Notes: generated from the letters alone by a model not told the origin. Shown: positions 53,853 through 63,420, counted from the stretch's first letter. The stretch is 64,000 nucleotides of DNA from Candida dubliniensis CD36 (GCF_000026945.1 NC_012863.1:1517501-1581500), one strand, 5' to 3'. Numbers and translations are program-made.

Positions 53853-55034
53853 ATGACTTTCAAACAAGATGCTAGAGCCGCATTTAAAGGCTTATCGATC
53901 ACAGATAAATTGTTGCCATTATTAATTGTTCTTGCTATAGTTATTGGTGTTATAATATCAGTATATGTACCAGGGAGCAGTGAAGCGTTTAATGGTACCA
54001 AAGTTGTTGGTGTTTCTGTACCATTAGCCATAGGATTGATAATTATGATGATTCCTCCATTATGTAAAGTGGAATGGGAACATTTCCACAAGTTTTTCAA
54101 CAAGAGTACTTATCTCAGACCTATTTTGATTTCGCTTGTTTTGAACTGGATTATATGTCCTTTTATTATGTTTGGGTTAGCTTGGATGGTGTTATTCAAC
54201 TATGACGAATATAGAACTGGTATAATTATGATTGGATTAGCGCGATGTATTGCTATGGTATTGTTGTGGAATGACATTGCCTTAGGCGATAACACACTTT
54301 GTGCTGTTATTGTTCTTATTAACAGTTTGTTGCAAGTTGTTTTGTATGCACCTTATCAATTGTTTTTCTGCTATGTGATAACTGGTGATCCTATCCCAAT
54401 AGACTCTGGTGTGTCGTACTCGATAGTTGCAAAGAGTGTTGCCTTCTTCTTGGGGGTGCCACTTGGTCTTGGTGTGATTGTTAGATTTGCATTATTATAC
54501 TTTAAGGTTTACGATAAGTTAATTAGATTTATTAGTCCTTGGGCTTTAATTGGATTGTTGTACACGATCATCGTTATTTTCATTGATAAAGGTAAAGAGT
54601 TTATTGAAGAGGTTGGAACTGCCTTCCTTTGCTTTATTCCTTTGACTTTATACTTTTTGATTTCTTGGTTCACGACATTTTTTGTTTTGAGATGGTTTTC
54701 CAAGGCTCCAAAGTTGGAGGACGAGGATACTAGATTGTTATGTGGATGTGAAGAGAAAATTGAAAAGTACCCTAAAAAATGGCGGAGAGGGTGCAGTGCC
54801 AATTATTCTGAAATTACAACGCAAAGTTTTACTGCTGCTTCTAATAACTTTGAATTATCGCTTGCTGTTGCAATTTCAATTTATGGTTCAGGAAGTAAAC
54901 AAGCAATTGCTGCAACTTTTGGACCATTGTTAGAAGTGCCAATATTGTTGATACTAACGTTTGTTGCTAGATACTTGAGAACTAAATTTATCTGGTCAGA
55001 TGTCGAAGAGCTAGATGATGAAATTCGCCGTTAG
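53853..55034 (+). CDS. ARR3: Arsenite efflux permease Acr3/Arr3
   Basis: This 393-residue plasma-membrane transporter exports arsenite (and, weakly, antimonite) using the proton gradient. The open frame extends upstream only through a TTG; the ATG at 53853 gives MTFKQDARAAFKGLSITDKLLPL. About ten hydrophobic helices are visible. The Acr3 signature GLARCIAMVLLWNDIALGD contains the essential Cys at residue 132. Another conserved block is AVAISIYGSGSKQAIAATFGPLLEVPILL in the C-terminal half. The length matches S. cerevisiae Arr3 (404). It is followed in the same direction by GST1 and an ABCG transporter. Codon use is ordinary, with no sign of recent transfer. Confidence 0.93.
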   Translation: MTFKQDARAAFKGLSITDKLLPLLIVLAIVIGVIISVYVPGSSEAFNGTKVVGVSVPLAIGLIIMMIPPLCKVEWEHFHKFFNKSTYLRPILISLVLNWIICPFIMFGLAWMVLFNYDEYRTGIIMIGLARCIAMVLLWNDIALGDNTLCAVIVLINSLLQVVLYAPYQLFFCYVITGDPIPIDSGVSYSIVAKSVAFFLGVPLGLGVIVRFALLYFKVYDKLIRFISPWALIGLLYTIIVIFIDKGKEFIEEVGTAFLCFIPLTLYFLISWFTTFFVLRWFSKAPKLEDEDTRLLCGCEEKIEKYPKKWRRGCSANYSEITTQSFTAASNNFELSLAVAISIYGSGSKQAIAATFGPLLEVPILLILTFVARYLRTKFIWSDVEELDDEIRR

Positions 55035-55201
55035 GTGTATTTTTTGGAATTATATAGCCAACTTTAATAAATTATTTAAGCTTTTATGTATTTTGAAGAA
55101 TTGCCATACAATTACCATATACTGCACCAACCGGCCATTTTAACAGTTTGTTTCATTCTTTTTCTTGAATATTTTTTTTTTTCAAGATTTTGTCCTTCTG
55201 G

Positions 55202-55209
55202 ATTACTAA
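55202..55209 (+). promoter_or_regulatory. Cap1/Yap1-type site, distal, upstream of GST1
   Basis: ATTACTAA, about 270 bases before the GST1 ATG. Confidence 0.4.
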
Positions 55210-55335
55210 TTCATCCACTAGTTCTGTTAATCCTTTGCAAGAGAATTTAGTGGGGAAAATAATATTCAATAATTTCACGTAAAAATTTTCTTGAAACACT
55301 TGCAAGCACCACTCAATCAAGTACGAGAGAGATGC

Positions 55336-55343
55336 ATTAGTAA
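55336..55343 (+). promoter_or_regulatory. Cap1/Yap1-type site, proximal, upstream of GST1
   Basis: ATTAGTAA fits MTTASTAA with S as G and lies about 136 bases before the GST1 ATG. It is the second such site in this short promoter. Confidence 0.45.
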
Positions 55344-55478
55344 TCAAGAAAGTTTATTCAAAAAAAAAATGCTCCAACCTTATTTTTACAGAAAGAAGTG
55401 TATTTAATGATGGTAATAGTTCCGATATTCTGGTGATTTATTTGCTCTTCTTTTCGTAATTGTATCTTCAAGAAAAAT

Positions 55479-56108
55479 ATGAAATTATACACTGCTCCAA
55501 CTGGAAATGGTCGCAAACCATTAATTTTTTTACATATTTTAGATGTTCCTCATGAAATTCATATGTTTGATTGGCCTACCAAAGAAATCAAAAAGAATTG
55601 GTATTTGGAATTGAATCCTCATGGACTAGTCCCAACCTTAGTAGATGGTGATGTAACATTATGCGAAAGTAATGCTATCTTGCAATATCTTGCTGATAAG
55701 TATGACACTGATAATAAGTTTAGTTACCCAAACAATGACCCTTTGTATTGGCAGCAAATGCGATGGTTATTCTATCAGTCAACCCAATTCAGTGATGCTT
55801 TGTCGAGACTACTCTTTTACAAAAAGTTTCGCAGCGACGACGAATGGTTGGTCGACAAAGGATTTGAACAAATTGGCAAAGTTTATCAAGTTTTGGATTT
55901 GCATTTGGCACAGAATAAATGGTTTGTTGGTGATAAATTCACAATAGCCGACTTGGCATTTGCTGTGGGGCATTTCCGTCGTATTGAAAAAACTACAGGG
56001 ACCAAATTTGAGATTGAAAATTTTGAACAGCAGTATCCCCATGTGACTCAATGGTACTATGACGTTTTGTCAATTAAAGGTGTCAAAGAAGGATTTGAAT
56101 TAAAATGA
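55479..56108 (+). CDS. GST1: Glutathione S-transferase, Ure2-like
   Basis: The 209-residue cytosolic enzyme conjugates glutathione to electrophiles. The N-terminal thioredoxin-like half spans about 1-80: MKLYTAPTGNGRKPLIFLHIL, NPHGLVPTLVDGD with the cis-Pro, and LCESNAILQYLADKYD with the Glu-Ser that binds the glutathione gamma-glutamyl group. The all-helical C-terminal half spans about 90-205, with the N-capping/GST motif FTIADLAFA near 150. This is the Ure2/nu-class architecture common in fungi. It lies downstream of ARR3 in the same direction, with Cap1-type promoter motifs, consistent with oxidative and metalloid stress induction. Confidence 0.92.
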   Translation: MKLYTAPTGNGRKPLIFLHILDVPHEIHMFDWPTKEIKKNWYLELNPHGLVPTLVDGDVTLCESNAILQYLADKYDTDNKFSYPNNDPLYWQQMRWLFYQSTQFSDALSRLLFYKKFRSDDEWLVDKGFEQIGKVYQVLDLHLAQNKWFVGDKFTIADLAFAVGHFRRIEKTTGTKFEIENFEQQYPHVTQWYYDVLSIKGVKEGFELK

Positions 56109-56603
56109 GAGGCTTTTAATATATCCTCTTTTTTTTTTGGGTATTTTTTTGTTGCAATTTGACATGAAATTTTCTACAAAGGAATAAATAGATTTTATAT
56201 CAGTATGAAGTACAATAAATACAAATTAGTGATAAGTTAAAACTGGTATTGATACGTACAAAGAGTATTTGTAGAGATATCCCATACAACATAGTCCCAT
56301 GCAGCTTTTCCTTTTACTGGCCCACAAAAGCTGCAAATATACACGGGACCAAGCAAATTCATGCAAGATATTTTTTTTTGTGAGTGTATCGATTTATTTA
56401 TTCCCCGAGTATTCACTTATTCCCGCGAAAATGAACACTTATTTGCAATAAAAATTTATACACATTTTCACAATGAAATTGCAAAAAAAGTTCAAACCCC
56501 GTATGATTATAAATTGGCCCTGCTGCAAAATTTTTTTTTTTTTTTGAAGAAAACAAGTCAATTCACCTTTCAACAATAACTGTAAATAAGTTTCCTAAAC
56601 AAG
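56109..56603. other. Intergenic region GST1 to ABCG gene
   Basis: About 0.5 kb, AT-rich with T tracts. In contrast to the two genes upstream, no Cap1-type motif was found here. A 72-codon frame is not protein-like. Confidence 0.5.
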
Positions 56604-58343
56604 ATGCTGGTTGAAACTTATTCTTGGTCAAATATTAGTTTGACTTTATCAAATGGAAAGACAATTCTTAATGATATTAATGGTTCTGTTAGTGGTGGAG
56701 AAATGTTAGCTATCATGGGTCCATCTGGGAGTGGTAAATCAACTTTGCTTAACGTATTGGCTTATAGGAATAGTCCACGATCTTCGACACTCCAAGGTGG
56801 TATATTTATTAACAATGAGAGTGCAACTTTAAACAAAATCAAACAACTTTCAAGCTATGTTGAGCAAGAAGATTCATTGATTGGTTCTTTAACCGTCCTG
56901 GAAACAGTTGACTACAGTGCACAGTTTGCTGGTATTGTCAAAGCACACAAAAAAGAACTCGTTAGCAAAACAATAAAATCACTTGGATTGGTGGGGCAGG
57001 CTTTTCTGAAAATTGGCACTCCAATTCAAAAGGGGATTTCTGGTGGGCAAAAAAGAAGGGTTAGTATTGCTTCTCAGATTATTACTTCCCCGTCCATTTT
57101 ATTTTTGGATGAGCCAACATCGGGATTGGACTCTGTTGCATCACGCGAAGTTATTGGCACTATTAAAAGAATTGCCAAGAGGGAGAATATGATCATCATT
57201 TGTTCCATTCATCAGCCCAGCACATACACATTTGAACTTTTTGACAAGGTAATGTTTCTTTCCAAAGGTAGAATAGTCTATAATGACGGTGTTAGCAATG
57301 TGGTCAAGTACTTTAACTCAATTGGACACACAATGCCTCCATACATCAATCCAGCTGAATATGTTTTAGATTTAATCAATACTGATTTTCAAGAAGATTC
57401 AAGTATACTTGATGATTTGGTATCTAAGTGGAACAGTGGAGAGGTCGAAAAAGTTGAGACAGGATCTGTTCAATTAGCTGAAGCCACTACCATAAATGAG
57501 ATGAAAAATGTCTTGATTTTGATTGCTCGTTCCTTAACCAAAGCTCGAAGAGATATTTTGACATACTATGTCAGATTGGTTATGTACTTGGGTTTGGCAA
57601 TATTAATGGGTACCGTGTGGTTGAGATTACAAGATGGCCAAAAAAACATACAACCATTTATTAATGCCATTTTCTTTTCTGGGGCGTTTATGTCTTTCAT
57701 GTCAGTTGCGTACATTCCATCATATCTTGAAGATATTCAAAGCTATAAGAAGGAAAGAATGAATGGGTTGTATGGGCCCTTGGCATTTTCCTTAGCAAAT
57801 TTTTTGGTTGGACTTCCGTTTTTATTTTTGATTGCAGCTGTTTTTAGTGTCATTACATTTTTTATGGTCAACTTTCATCAAACAGCAAGTGGGTTCTGGT
57901 ATTATTTAATGTGGCTATTCTTGGATTTAGTTGCTGCAGAATCAATGACTACATTCATTGCCAGCGTTTTCCCGAACTTTGTTGTGTCATTGGCTATCAC
58001 AGCTTTTGCCAACGGATTATGGATGGCAGTAGGAGGCTTTTTGGTGCCTTCTAACATTTTGAATGTATTTTGGTATTATACCTTTTATTGGATCGATTAT
58101 CAAAGATACGTCTTTCAAGGAATGATCTTCAACGAGTTTACCAATAGAGAATTCCGCTGTGGAGATGGGTGCCACTGCATGTATGATTCACCTTTGGCAA
58201 GCCAATGCAAAATTAGTGGCCAAGCTGTTTTGGAAAGTTTGGGATATGGGAAATACGATAAAGGATTATGGATTGGGGTTTTAATTGCTCTAGTTTTTGT
58301 CTACAGATTTGCTACGTATATAGTTTTGAAATTCAGAAAGTAA
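56604..58343 (+). CDS. ABCG (White) half-size transporter
   Basis: This 579-residue protein has one ATP-binding domain followed by one membrane domain, the reverse ABCG order. Walker A GPSGSGKST is near 40-48, the C-loop ISGGQKRR near 145-152, Walker B ILFLDEPTSGLDS just after, and the switch His in SIHQPS. The linker ends near 300, and about six hydrophobic segments follow from 320 to the end, with a Cys-rich extracellular loop (CGDGCHCMYDS) before the last helix. Half-transporters act as dimers in lipid or xenobiotic export. The substrate cannot be inferred. CTG codons in LTVLETV and QAFLK will be Ser in this organism. Confidence 0.92.
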   Translation: MLVETYSWSNISLTLSNGKTILNDINGSVSGGEMLAIMGPSGSGKSTLLNVLAYRNSPRSSTLQGGIFINNESATLNKIKQLSSYVEQEDSLIGSLTVLETVDYSAQFAGIVKAHKKELVSKTIKSLGLVGQAFLKIGTPIQKGISGGQKRRVSIASQIITSPSILFLDEPTSGLDSVASREVIGTIKRIAKRENMIIICSIHQPSTYTFELFDKVMFLSKGRIVYNDGVSNVVKYFNSIGHTMPPYINPAEYVLDLINTDFQEDSSILDDLVSKWNSGEVEKVETGSVQLAEATTINEMKNVLILIARSLTKARRDILTYYVRLVMYLGLAILMGTVWLRLQDGQKNIQPFINAIFFSGAFMSFMSVAYIPSYLEDIQSYKKERMNGLYGPLAFSLANFLVGLPFLFLIAAVFSVITFFMVNFHQTASGFWYYLMWLFLDLVAAESMTTFIASVFPNFVVSLAITAFANGLWMAVGGFLVPSNILNVFWYYTFYWIDYQRYVFQGMIFNEFTNREFRCGDGCHCMYDSPLASQCKISGQAVLESLGYGKYDKGLWIGVLIALVFVYRFATYIVLKFRK

Positions 58344-58465
58344 AGTCCATTGAATGTGGACTCCTTTAAAATCAAGTGCTCTCTGTATATTGTTCAAGAC
58401 GAATATTATAAAAATATCGACTATAAAATTCTAAACAATCATAGTAAGCAGCTTGGTTGACTTGA

Positions 58466-58903
58466 TTAGTTACCAGCTGCAGTAGCGGCAGCGTCCAAAG
58501 CACTTGAGACACTTGCTGGAATAATCCAGTATGGATCCCAAACACCAGCAGCAGAACAAGCATCGACAGCTAGTTTTCTAAAATTGGTAACATCAGCACC
58601 ACGACATTTAGTTGCAACACAGTTGCCAACAGCACCTGTAAAGTTAGGAATAACACACAAGCAACCAGTATCCCAATATGGACAAGGAGTGGAGCTGGTA
58701 CTTTGCTTAACACATTCTTGAGCACATTCTGGAATTTGATCGTAGATTCTATCAGCGAAACCGTTAATTGAAGCAGTTTTAGGGACACTAGGATAGGCAG
58801 TATAAGGGTTATCAGCAGCTGGAGCAGCGGTAACAGCTGGAGCAGCAGCAGCATTAGCAAAGGCAATTGCAAATGGAATAGCGAAAATAGTAGAAAATTT
58901 CAT
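58466..58903 (-). CDS. CSA2: Secreted CFEM hemophore, Csa2-type
   Basis: This 145-residue extracellular heme-binding protein captures heme from hemoglobin and passes it to the wall CFEM proteins Rbt5 and Pga7. Residues 1-18 are a signal peptide. The CFEM domain (about 48-125) has eight cysteines in the order CxxxC, C, CxC, C, C, C. The aspartate in CPYWDTGCLC (residue 78) is the axial heme ligand in this family, the basis of its preference for ferric heme. There is no omega site or hydrophobic tail, so it is secreted rather than GPI-anchored, which separates Csa2 from Rbt5, Pga10 and Pga7. A TATA box lies 75 bases upstream. Confidence 0.92.
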   Translation of the reverse strand: MKFSTIFAIPFAIAFANAAAAPAVTAAPAADNPYTAYPSVPKTASINGFADRIYDQIPECAQECVKQSTSSTPCPYWDTGCLCVIPNFTGAVGNCVATKCRGADVTNFRKLAVDACSAAGVWDPYWIIPASVSSALDAAATAAGN

Positions 58904-59430
58904 TTTTATGGTAAAGTAATTGTTGGTTTGTTGATATTCATCTAAAAAACATGTTATGAAAGAAAATTTGGTTCCCTATTTATACCCCCTATCCAGTTCT
59001 TCCAAACAACAACTCATTTATCTTACTCTCCGATAACTCCAAACCTCTAGTAGACAGAGTGGACGTCGTTTCCCGTTTTGTTCAAACCCAATCTTTGAAA
59101 GTAGTATTTTGGTGGTTTCACCTACTTTGCAACATCAATTCTTTCGCTTTTTTTTTATTTTGTGTCTCTTGGGGTATCGGCTCTTGGCACACTTGACGTT
59201 ATTTCCACCAATCGCAACAGTTCAGCCATTTATTTTTCTGTCAAAACTCGGGAATTGTAGTCTTTAAGGAGAAGGGGTACAAGTAATTCTGCACGTTAGC
59301 ACCATTTCTAATTATAATTGGAGGAAAACAGTATATTCTCTTATTGTTTTGGTATACATTGTATAGCATTATACTAAATAACAAATATAAAGCAATAACC
59401 GGAAATAGCAAAAGCGGTTTCGAATCATTA
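58904..59430. other. Promoter region of CSA2 and LUC7 3' side
   Basis: About 0.53 kb between the CSA2 start and the LUC7 stop. It contains the CSA2 TATA box and T-rich tracts. Nothing else was recognised. Confidence 0.5.
58977..58984 (-). promoter_or_regulatory. TATA box of CSA2
   Basis: TATAAATA on the minus strand, 75 bases before the CSA2 ATG, as expected of a strongly inducible (iron-responsive) gene. Confidence 0.55.
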
Positions 59431-60153
59431 TTATAGGTTCTTTCCCATTTTCTTATATTTATTTTGTATCTCCTTGAAATTTTCTCGTATTTCCAAATAC
59501 CCCATGTGGATTTTTCCAACAAAATGATCTGCCAATCTTCTATCGTTGTCCAATCTTGACAAGTAAGCACCACACCCATCACAGACTTGAAGTTTCTGTT
59601 GTGATGTCTGCCCGACGTTTTCAGTTATTCGTCGAGCTTGTTGACTAAGCTTTTCCCTTTCTTCACATTTGGCATTCAATTCAATGGCGTAATCGATAAT
59701 TTTGCTTGCTTGATTTTTGGCCACCAAATAATTTAGCTCTTGAACCATTAAACCAATCTCGACATCTAGATCATCCAATTCTTTTGTAACTCGGGCAATT
59801 TTTGCTTTTTCCTCTGGTGTGTGCTGCAAACGCAATTGGGCATTGTGTATATTTCGGTCCAAATCGGAAACATATTTAGACAATAATTTGTAATAGTCAT
59901 ACTCAATGTCAGAAAACTTTTCCCCTAGTTTTTTCGTTCGGTGTTCGTACTCTAGCTTATGTTTCTGTAAATGTAGATTAGGACATCTTCCTAGATCTTG
60001 CTTTGTTCCAACAAATAAATCGTGAGGACAGGTGCCCACTAAAAACGCCCGACAAACACGAGGTGAAGTCATTTCTGGATCTCTTCGCCGTATCAGTGAT
60101 CCATTTTCTTTCCCCATCAACTGCTCTATCTGTCTTCTTTGTTCTTCTGCCAT
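59431..60153 (-). CDS. LUC7: U1 snRNP protein Luc7
   Basis: This 240-residue splicing factor (yeast Luc7 261) stabilises the U1 snRNA and 5' splice-site duplex. A CCCH zinc finger is at about 34-64 (VCRAFLVGTCPHDLF to GRCPNLHLQKH). A coiled-coil middle follows, and a second C2H2-like finger at about 191-219 has CDGCGAYLSR then DHFVGKIHMGY. Family members bind directly next to the 5' splice site through these fingers. It is notable in a window where two genes (UMP1, CDD1) carry introns. It lacks the RS tail of animal LUC7L. Confidence 0.95.
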   Translation of the reverse strand: MAEEQRRQIEQLMGKENGSLIRRRDPEMTSPRVCRAFLVGTCPHDLFVGTKQDLGRCPNLHLQKHKLEYEHRTKKLGEKFSDIEYDYYKLLSKYVSDLDRNIHNAQLRLQHTPEEKAKIARVTKELDDLDVEIGLMVQELNYLVAKNQASKIIDYAIELNAKCEEREKLSQQARRITENVGQTSQQKLQVCDGCGAYLSRLDNDRRLADHFVGKIHMGYLEIRENFKEIQNKYKKMGKNL

Positions 60154-60556
60154 TTTTATAGATAATGATTATGAAGTACTTTGATGGATGTCCTTGCACT
60201 ATAAAAATATTCAACCCTCATTCATTCATTCATTTTTTTTTTTTTTTTTTTTTTTCGTTTTTGATTTTTTTTTTTCTAGCTTCTTCGCATTGCTTCGGAA
60301 AATTACCCCCCCCAGCACTAAAAACTGCATCTTATTCTAGATGCTGCAAATCATTATAAACCAATTTCCACCATAAACAAAAGATCAAACCAATCAAAGT
60401 GCAATCTAGGATAACTACTACAGTCCCCTTGCCATATAACTAAACTCTACATTTCCTTAATCAAAAAATAAATGCGAAACTAATATAGATTCCCACCTAC
60501 AAACTATTAACAAAACCCCAAAACTGAAGTTACGATCAATGTTCATAAATCCAGCA
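60154..60556. other. Intergenic region with long T tract
   Basis: About 0.4 kb between the start of LUC7 and the stop of the next minus-strand gene. It has a run of about 23 T at 60233-60255, a second T10 run and a C8 run near 60306. No gene is seen. Confidence 0.5.
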
Positions 60557-61705
60557 TTATGTACTGACCATCTCTGCCTTCAACTTATTAACAAGAACAT
60601 TGTAATTTTTGAAATCTTCAGGATCAAGAACAAATTTGTCAATGTTATTTGCCAAATAATTTAGTATTGCTGTCAAGTTTTCAGTTTCAAAGTCATAACT
60701 CTTTACATTACCAATCATATTTTTCTCATATTTTTTATATTGCTTAATAATCTTGACCATCTCAAACTGGTCCTCTTGGCAATGCTTGATCACTAGGTTT
60801 TCATTGAAATTGTTTCTCAATGAAACAGTTATTTTGTCCGTAGGATAAGTTTGTGGAACGGTGAGCATAAGGTCGATGTTCCCGTTCAACTTCCAAAGTT
60901 CTGGAGCAGTATCTTGAAGTACTGGAATAGTGGCTCGATAAACCTCATCTTTGAGTAGCCTAACAGATCCATTTAATTTGTAACACATCTCTTCAAGTAG
61001 TTTCTTTCGTTGAAGTAACAACCTTGGGTCAACTTTTGGTTTATTATTTGTCTTTGTTTTGAGATTTGGCTGTTGCCTTGGCTGTACATTCTGTTGAGGC
61101 TTTGATGATGTTAGTGGCGGAGATTTCTTCTTGGTCTTTACAAACTTGATAGTTTCTTTCTTTTCCTGTTTCAAAAACAATTCCAAATACTTGTCCAATG
61201 TCAATATCATTGAAGTTAATCCTATCCCATCAACCAAAGCGATTTCATCATCCTTGGTGGTACCTTGGGCAATATCAACTATTCTTTGAAAACCCGCTTC
61301 GACATTATAAGCAAATCCCCTGGGAATCTCTTCATTCAAGACACTGATTTTGGGTCGTTGAGATTTATCCTCTGGAAACCCACTTGGAATACTCAAATTG
61401 ATATTCAACTTTTCTAGATCGTATGGAAATTCGGGATCAGAAGGTTTAATTCTAAGTGACAAATAAATAGGACTTTCCAGTTTATCTTTCATATAATCAA
61501 GCAAATATTTTTGCAAATAAGACAACCGTACATGATTTTTATAACGTTTGAAATGGTCAGGGTTGTCTGATTCTATTTCTTTCACTTGTTTAATAACCGA
61601 TTTGGCCGAGTTTCCATTTATAGTAACCGGTTTAAAAGCACGCATTAACTTCGACACTTGCAAAAATCGAAGTGATTTAGATAAATCTGTATTCTTATTG
61701 CTCAT
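60557..61705 (-). CDS. Protein with two RWD-like segments, function unknown
   Basis: The product is 382 residues. The first folded region (about 55-160) has YLSLRIKPSDPEFPYDLEKL followed by LSIPSGFPEDKSQRPKISV. The second (about 225-330) has NGNIDLMLTVPQTYPTDKITVSL. Both resemble the strand-turn pattern YPxxxP of RWD domains found in protein-protein interaction modules near ubiquitin and translation control. A basic, Lys/Pro/Gln-rich linker (about 190-222) joins them. No RING, kinase or CCCH domain is attached. Assignment is by eye only and the protein may be fungus-specific. It is divergent from PUS5. Confidence 0.6.
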   Translation of the reverse strand: MSNKNTDLSKSLRFLQVSKLMRAFKPVTINGNSAKSVIKQVKEIESDNPDHFKRYKNHVRLSYLQKYLLDYMKDKLESPIYLSLRIKPSDPEFPYDLEKLNINLSIPSGFPEDKSQRPKISVLNEEIPRGFAYNVEAGFQRIVDIAQGTTKDDEIALVDGIGLTSMILTLDKYLELFLKQEKKETIKFVKTKKKSPPLTSSKPQQNVQPRQQPNLKTKTNNKPKVDPRLLLQRKKLLEEMCYKLNGSVRLLKDEVYRATIPVLQDTAPELWKLNGNIDLMLTVPQTYPTDKITVSLRNNFNENLVIKHCQEDQFEMVKIIKQYKKYEKNMIGNVKSYDFETENLTAILNYLANNIDKFVLDPEDFKNYNVLVNKLKAEMVST

Positions 61706-61876
61706 ATTTGTGGTAGGGTAGGTGGTGTAGACTTTTTCAGTACCATAATCATTTTATTCGAATTTTTTTTTTTTTTTTTTTTTTGTTTGTTTGTTTGCAA
61801 ATTACTCGGTTTTATAATCCTGGTGGATTTCCTCTGTTTATATTCTACTTTTAATGACTCATCCATTTGCATCCTT

Positions 61877-62692
61877 ATGAAACTAGATCTTGTCAAGCGT
61901 ACGTTTAACTATGTAATAGTTAATAAACCTTCGGGAATGGTATGCGATACTAATCACACAAATAATATTATTACTGCATTGACAAACGAATTTAAAGCCA
62001 TACTTCCCTCAGTCAACTCATCACAATTTAGACTTGTACAAAGACTAGATAGATTCGTCACTGGTGGTCTCGTAGTTGCTAGAAATAAAAAATGGGCAGA
62101 CAAGGTTAGGAAATCGTTTTTTCAAGAAGGTACTCTTCGACTTACAAGAAGGTATGTCGGATTGATAGCTCTCGACCAAATTCCTGAATCAACCCAGGGC
62201 ACAATTGATTTCCCCATACAAGCATTAGAGAAGGATTACAGAGGGAAAGGAGAGTCAAGAAAGCTACTTACTTACTCTGCTGTTACACATTATAAATTGA
62301 TTCCAAAAGCAAGGCGAGCCATAGAAGGAATATTTCCGATATCCCAACAGGGTCCAGTATTACCAATTATCTTGGAGTTGGAAACAGGTAGGAAAAACCA
62401 AATTCGAGACCACATAATACAAAAATTTGGAGTTCCTTTGTTGAATGATGATAATTTTTCTGATTTCAAGCTAAATTCCGAAATTCCTAAAAACGTCAAT
62501 AGCAAGTTGTATAAAAGTAACCAAATTGCTCTTCATGCAGGTTTGATAATTATGGAGAATAATGGAGTATCACAACAATTTTTGTTTCCAGTGAACAACG
62601 CTTATGATAGAGAGCTATGGGGAAGCTTTGTTAACGAAAATGGTGAGTTCATTGATGAGATCCGAGATGGATTAGTTAATTTCAGAATTTGA
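61877..62692 (+). CDS. PUS5: RluA-family pseudouridine synthase, Pus5-like
   Basis: This 271-residue protein has the catalytic motif FRLVQRLDRFVTGG, whose Asp is the nucleophile of RluA/RsuA enzymes. IVNKPSGMVCDT, VGLIALDQIPES and ELETGRKNQIRDH are further family blocks. S. cerevisiae Pus5 (254 residues) modifies mitochondrial 21S rRNA. The size fits Pus5 better than the larger Rib2/Pus8, Pus6 and Pus9. The frame is open upstream to 61787 but only from a TTG; ATG 61877 gives MKLDLVKRTFNYVIVNKPSG. No clear presequence is visible, so mitochondrial location is inferred from the family. Confidence 0.85.
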   Translation: MKLDLVKRTFNYVIVNKPSGMVCDTNHTNNIITALTNEFKAILPSVNSSQFRLVQRLDRFVTGGLVVARNKKWADKVRKSFFQEGTLRLTRRYVGLIALDQIPESTQGTIDFPIQALEKDYRGKGESRKLLTYSAVTHYKLIPKARRAIEGIFPISQQGPVLPIILELETGRKNQIRDHIIQKFGVPLLNDDNFSDFKLNSEIPKNVNSKLYKSNQIALHAGLIIMENNGVSQQFLFPVNNAYDRELWGSFVNENGEFIDEIRDGLVNFRI

Positions 62693-62937
62693 ACTCGGAC
62701 AGACTAGTAAATAAATGGTACTCTTGTGATAGTTTTCTTGACGTTCAATGGTTGCTGAAATTACTGTATGCATATTCATGCTGGTGTGACAGCTACTTGT
62801 CATTCCGGTAAGTTTGCGCAACTACACCCTGCAGTTACATACTTCATTGCTTAGAGAATATCTTTCCTTCATTCTTGTATAAATGTCTACGGATTCGCTC
62901 AACTTTTATTCCTATCAACTACCGTCCCACATTAAAA

Positions 62938-63384
62938 ATGTCTGAAATATTCAAAGCTAGTCACAGGAGAGTGTATGGTCACCACAGTAATAGTAGCAGC
63001 AGCAGCAGCAGCAGCAGTAACAGTATCAGCATGAGTCCAAGTGGTAGTGCTAGCAACAGAAATAGTACCACGAGCGGTATTAGTGACAACAGGACAAAAC
63101 TTTCTCATGATATAGTAGCAGGGGCTGCCTCCTTTGAGGCCACCAGATTGTTTGAGGATAAGCATCGAAAAAACGGGAAACCTGTTAGTCATGCTTTTGC
63201 CAAGAAAACTCTTACTGCATTTGCTTCTTCTGAGGTGGATAAATTATTTGAAGTGAAGGAATTGAGTCATTTGGATAAGAATCAAATAAAAAGTGAGGCA
63301 ATAAGAATGGTTGAAAAAGAATATGAGACCTACTATGGTGGTCAGAAGCATTGGTCTCCAACTTTTAAACCAATAACTTGGTAA
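62938..63384 (+). CDS. CipC-like DUF3759 protein
   Basis: This 148-residue protein is of the CipC/DUF3759 family, first noted as concanamycin-induced in Aspergillus and often up-regulated in stress, host contact or hyphal growth. The biochemical role is unknown. A Ser-rich low-complexity N-terminus (about 17-55) includes nine consecutive serines from AGC/AGT repeats. The conserved core is HDIVAGAASFEATRLFEDKHRKNGKPVSH, then AFASSEVDKLFE, and near the end EYETYYGGQKHW. An upstream in-frame extension to 62875 lacks an ATG, so the start is set at 62938. Confidence 0.85.
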   Translation: MSEIFKASHRRVYGHHSNSSSSSSSSSNSISMSPSGSASNRNSTTSGISDNRTKLSHDIVAGAASFEATRLFEDKHRKNGKPVSHAFAKKTLTAFASSEVDKLFEVKELSHLDKNQIKSEAIRMVEKEYETYYGGQKHWSPTFKPITW

Positions 63385-63415
63385 TTTACGGCTGCATATA
63401 TTAGTATATTCTCTA

Positions 63416-63420
<5 letters not shown>

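Larger units (their letters stand above)
55035..55478. other. Intergenic region ARR3 to GST1
   Basis: About 0.44 kb holding the ARR3 3' end and the GST1 promoter, which has two Cap1/Yap1-type sites. A short minus-strand frame here lacks any family features. Confidence 0.5.
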
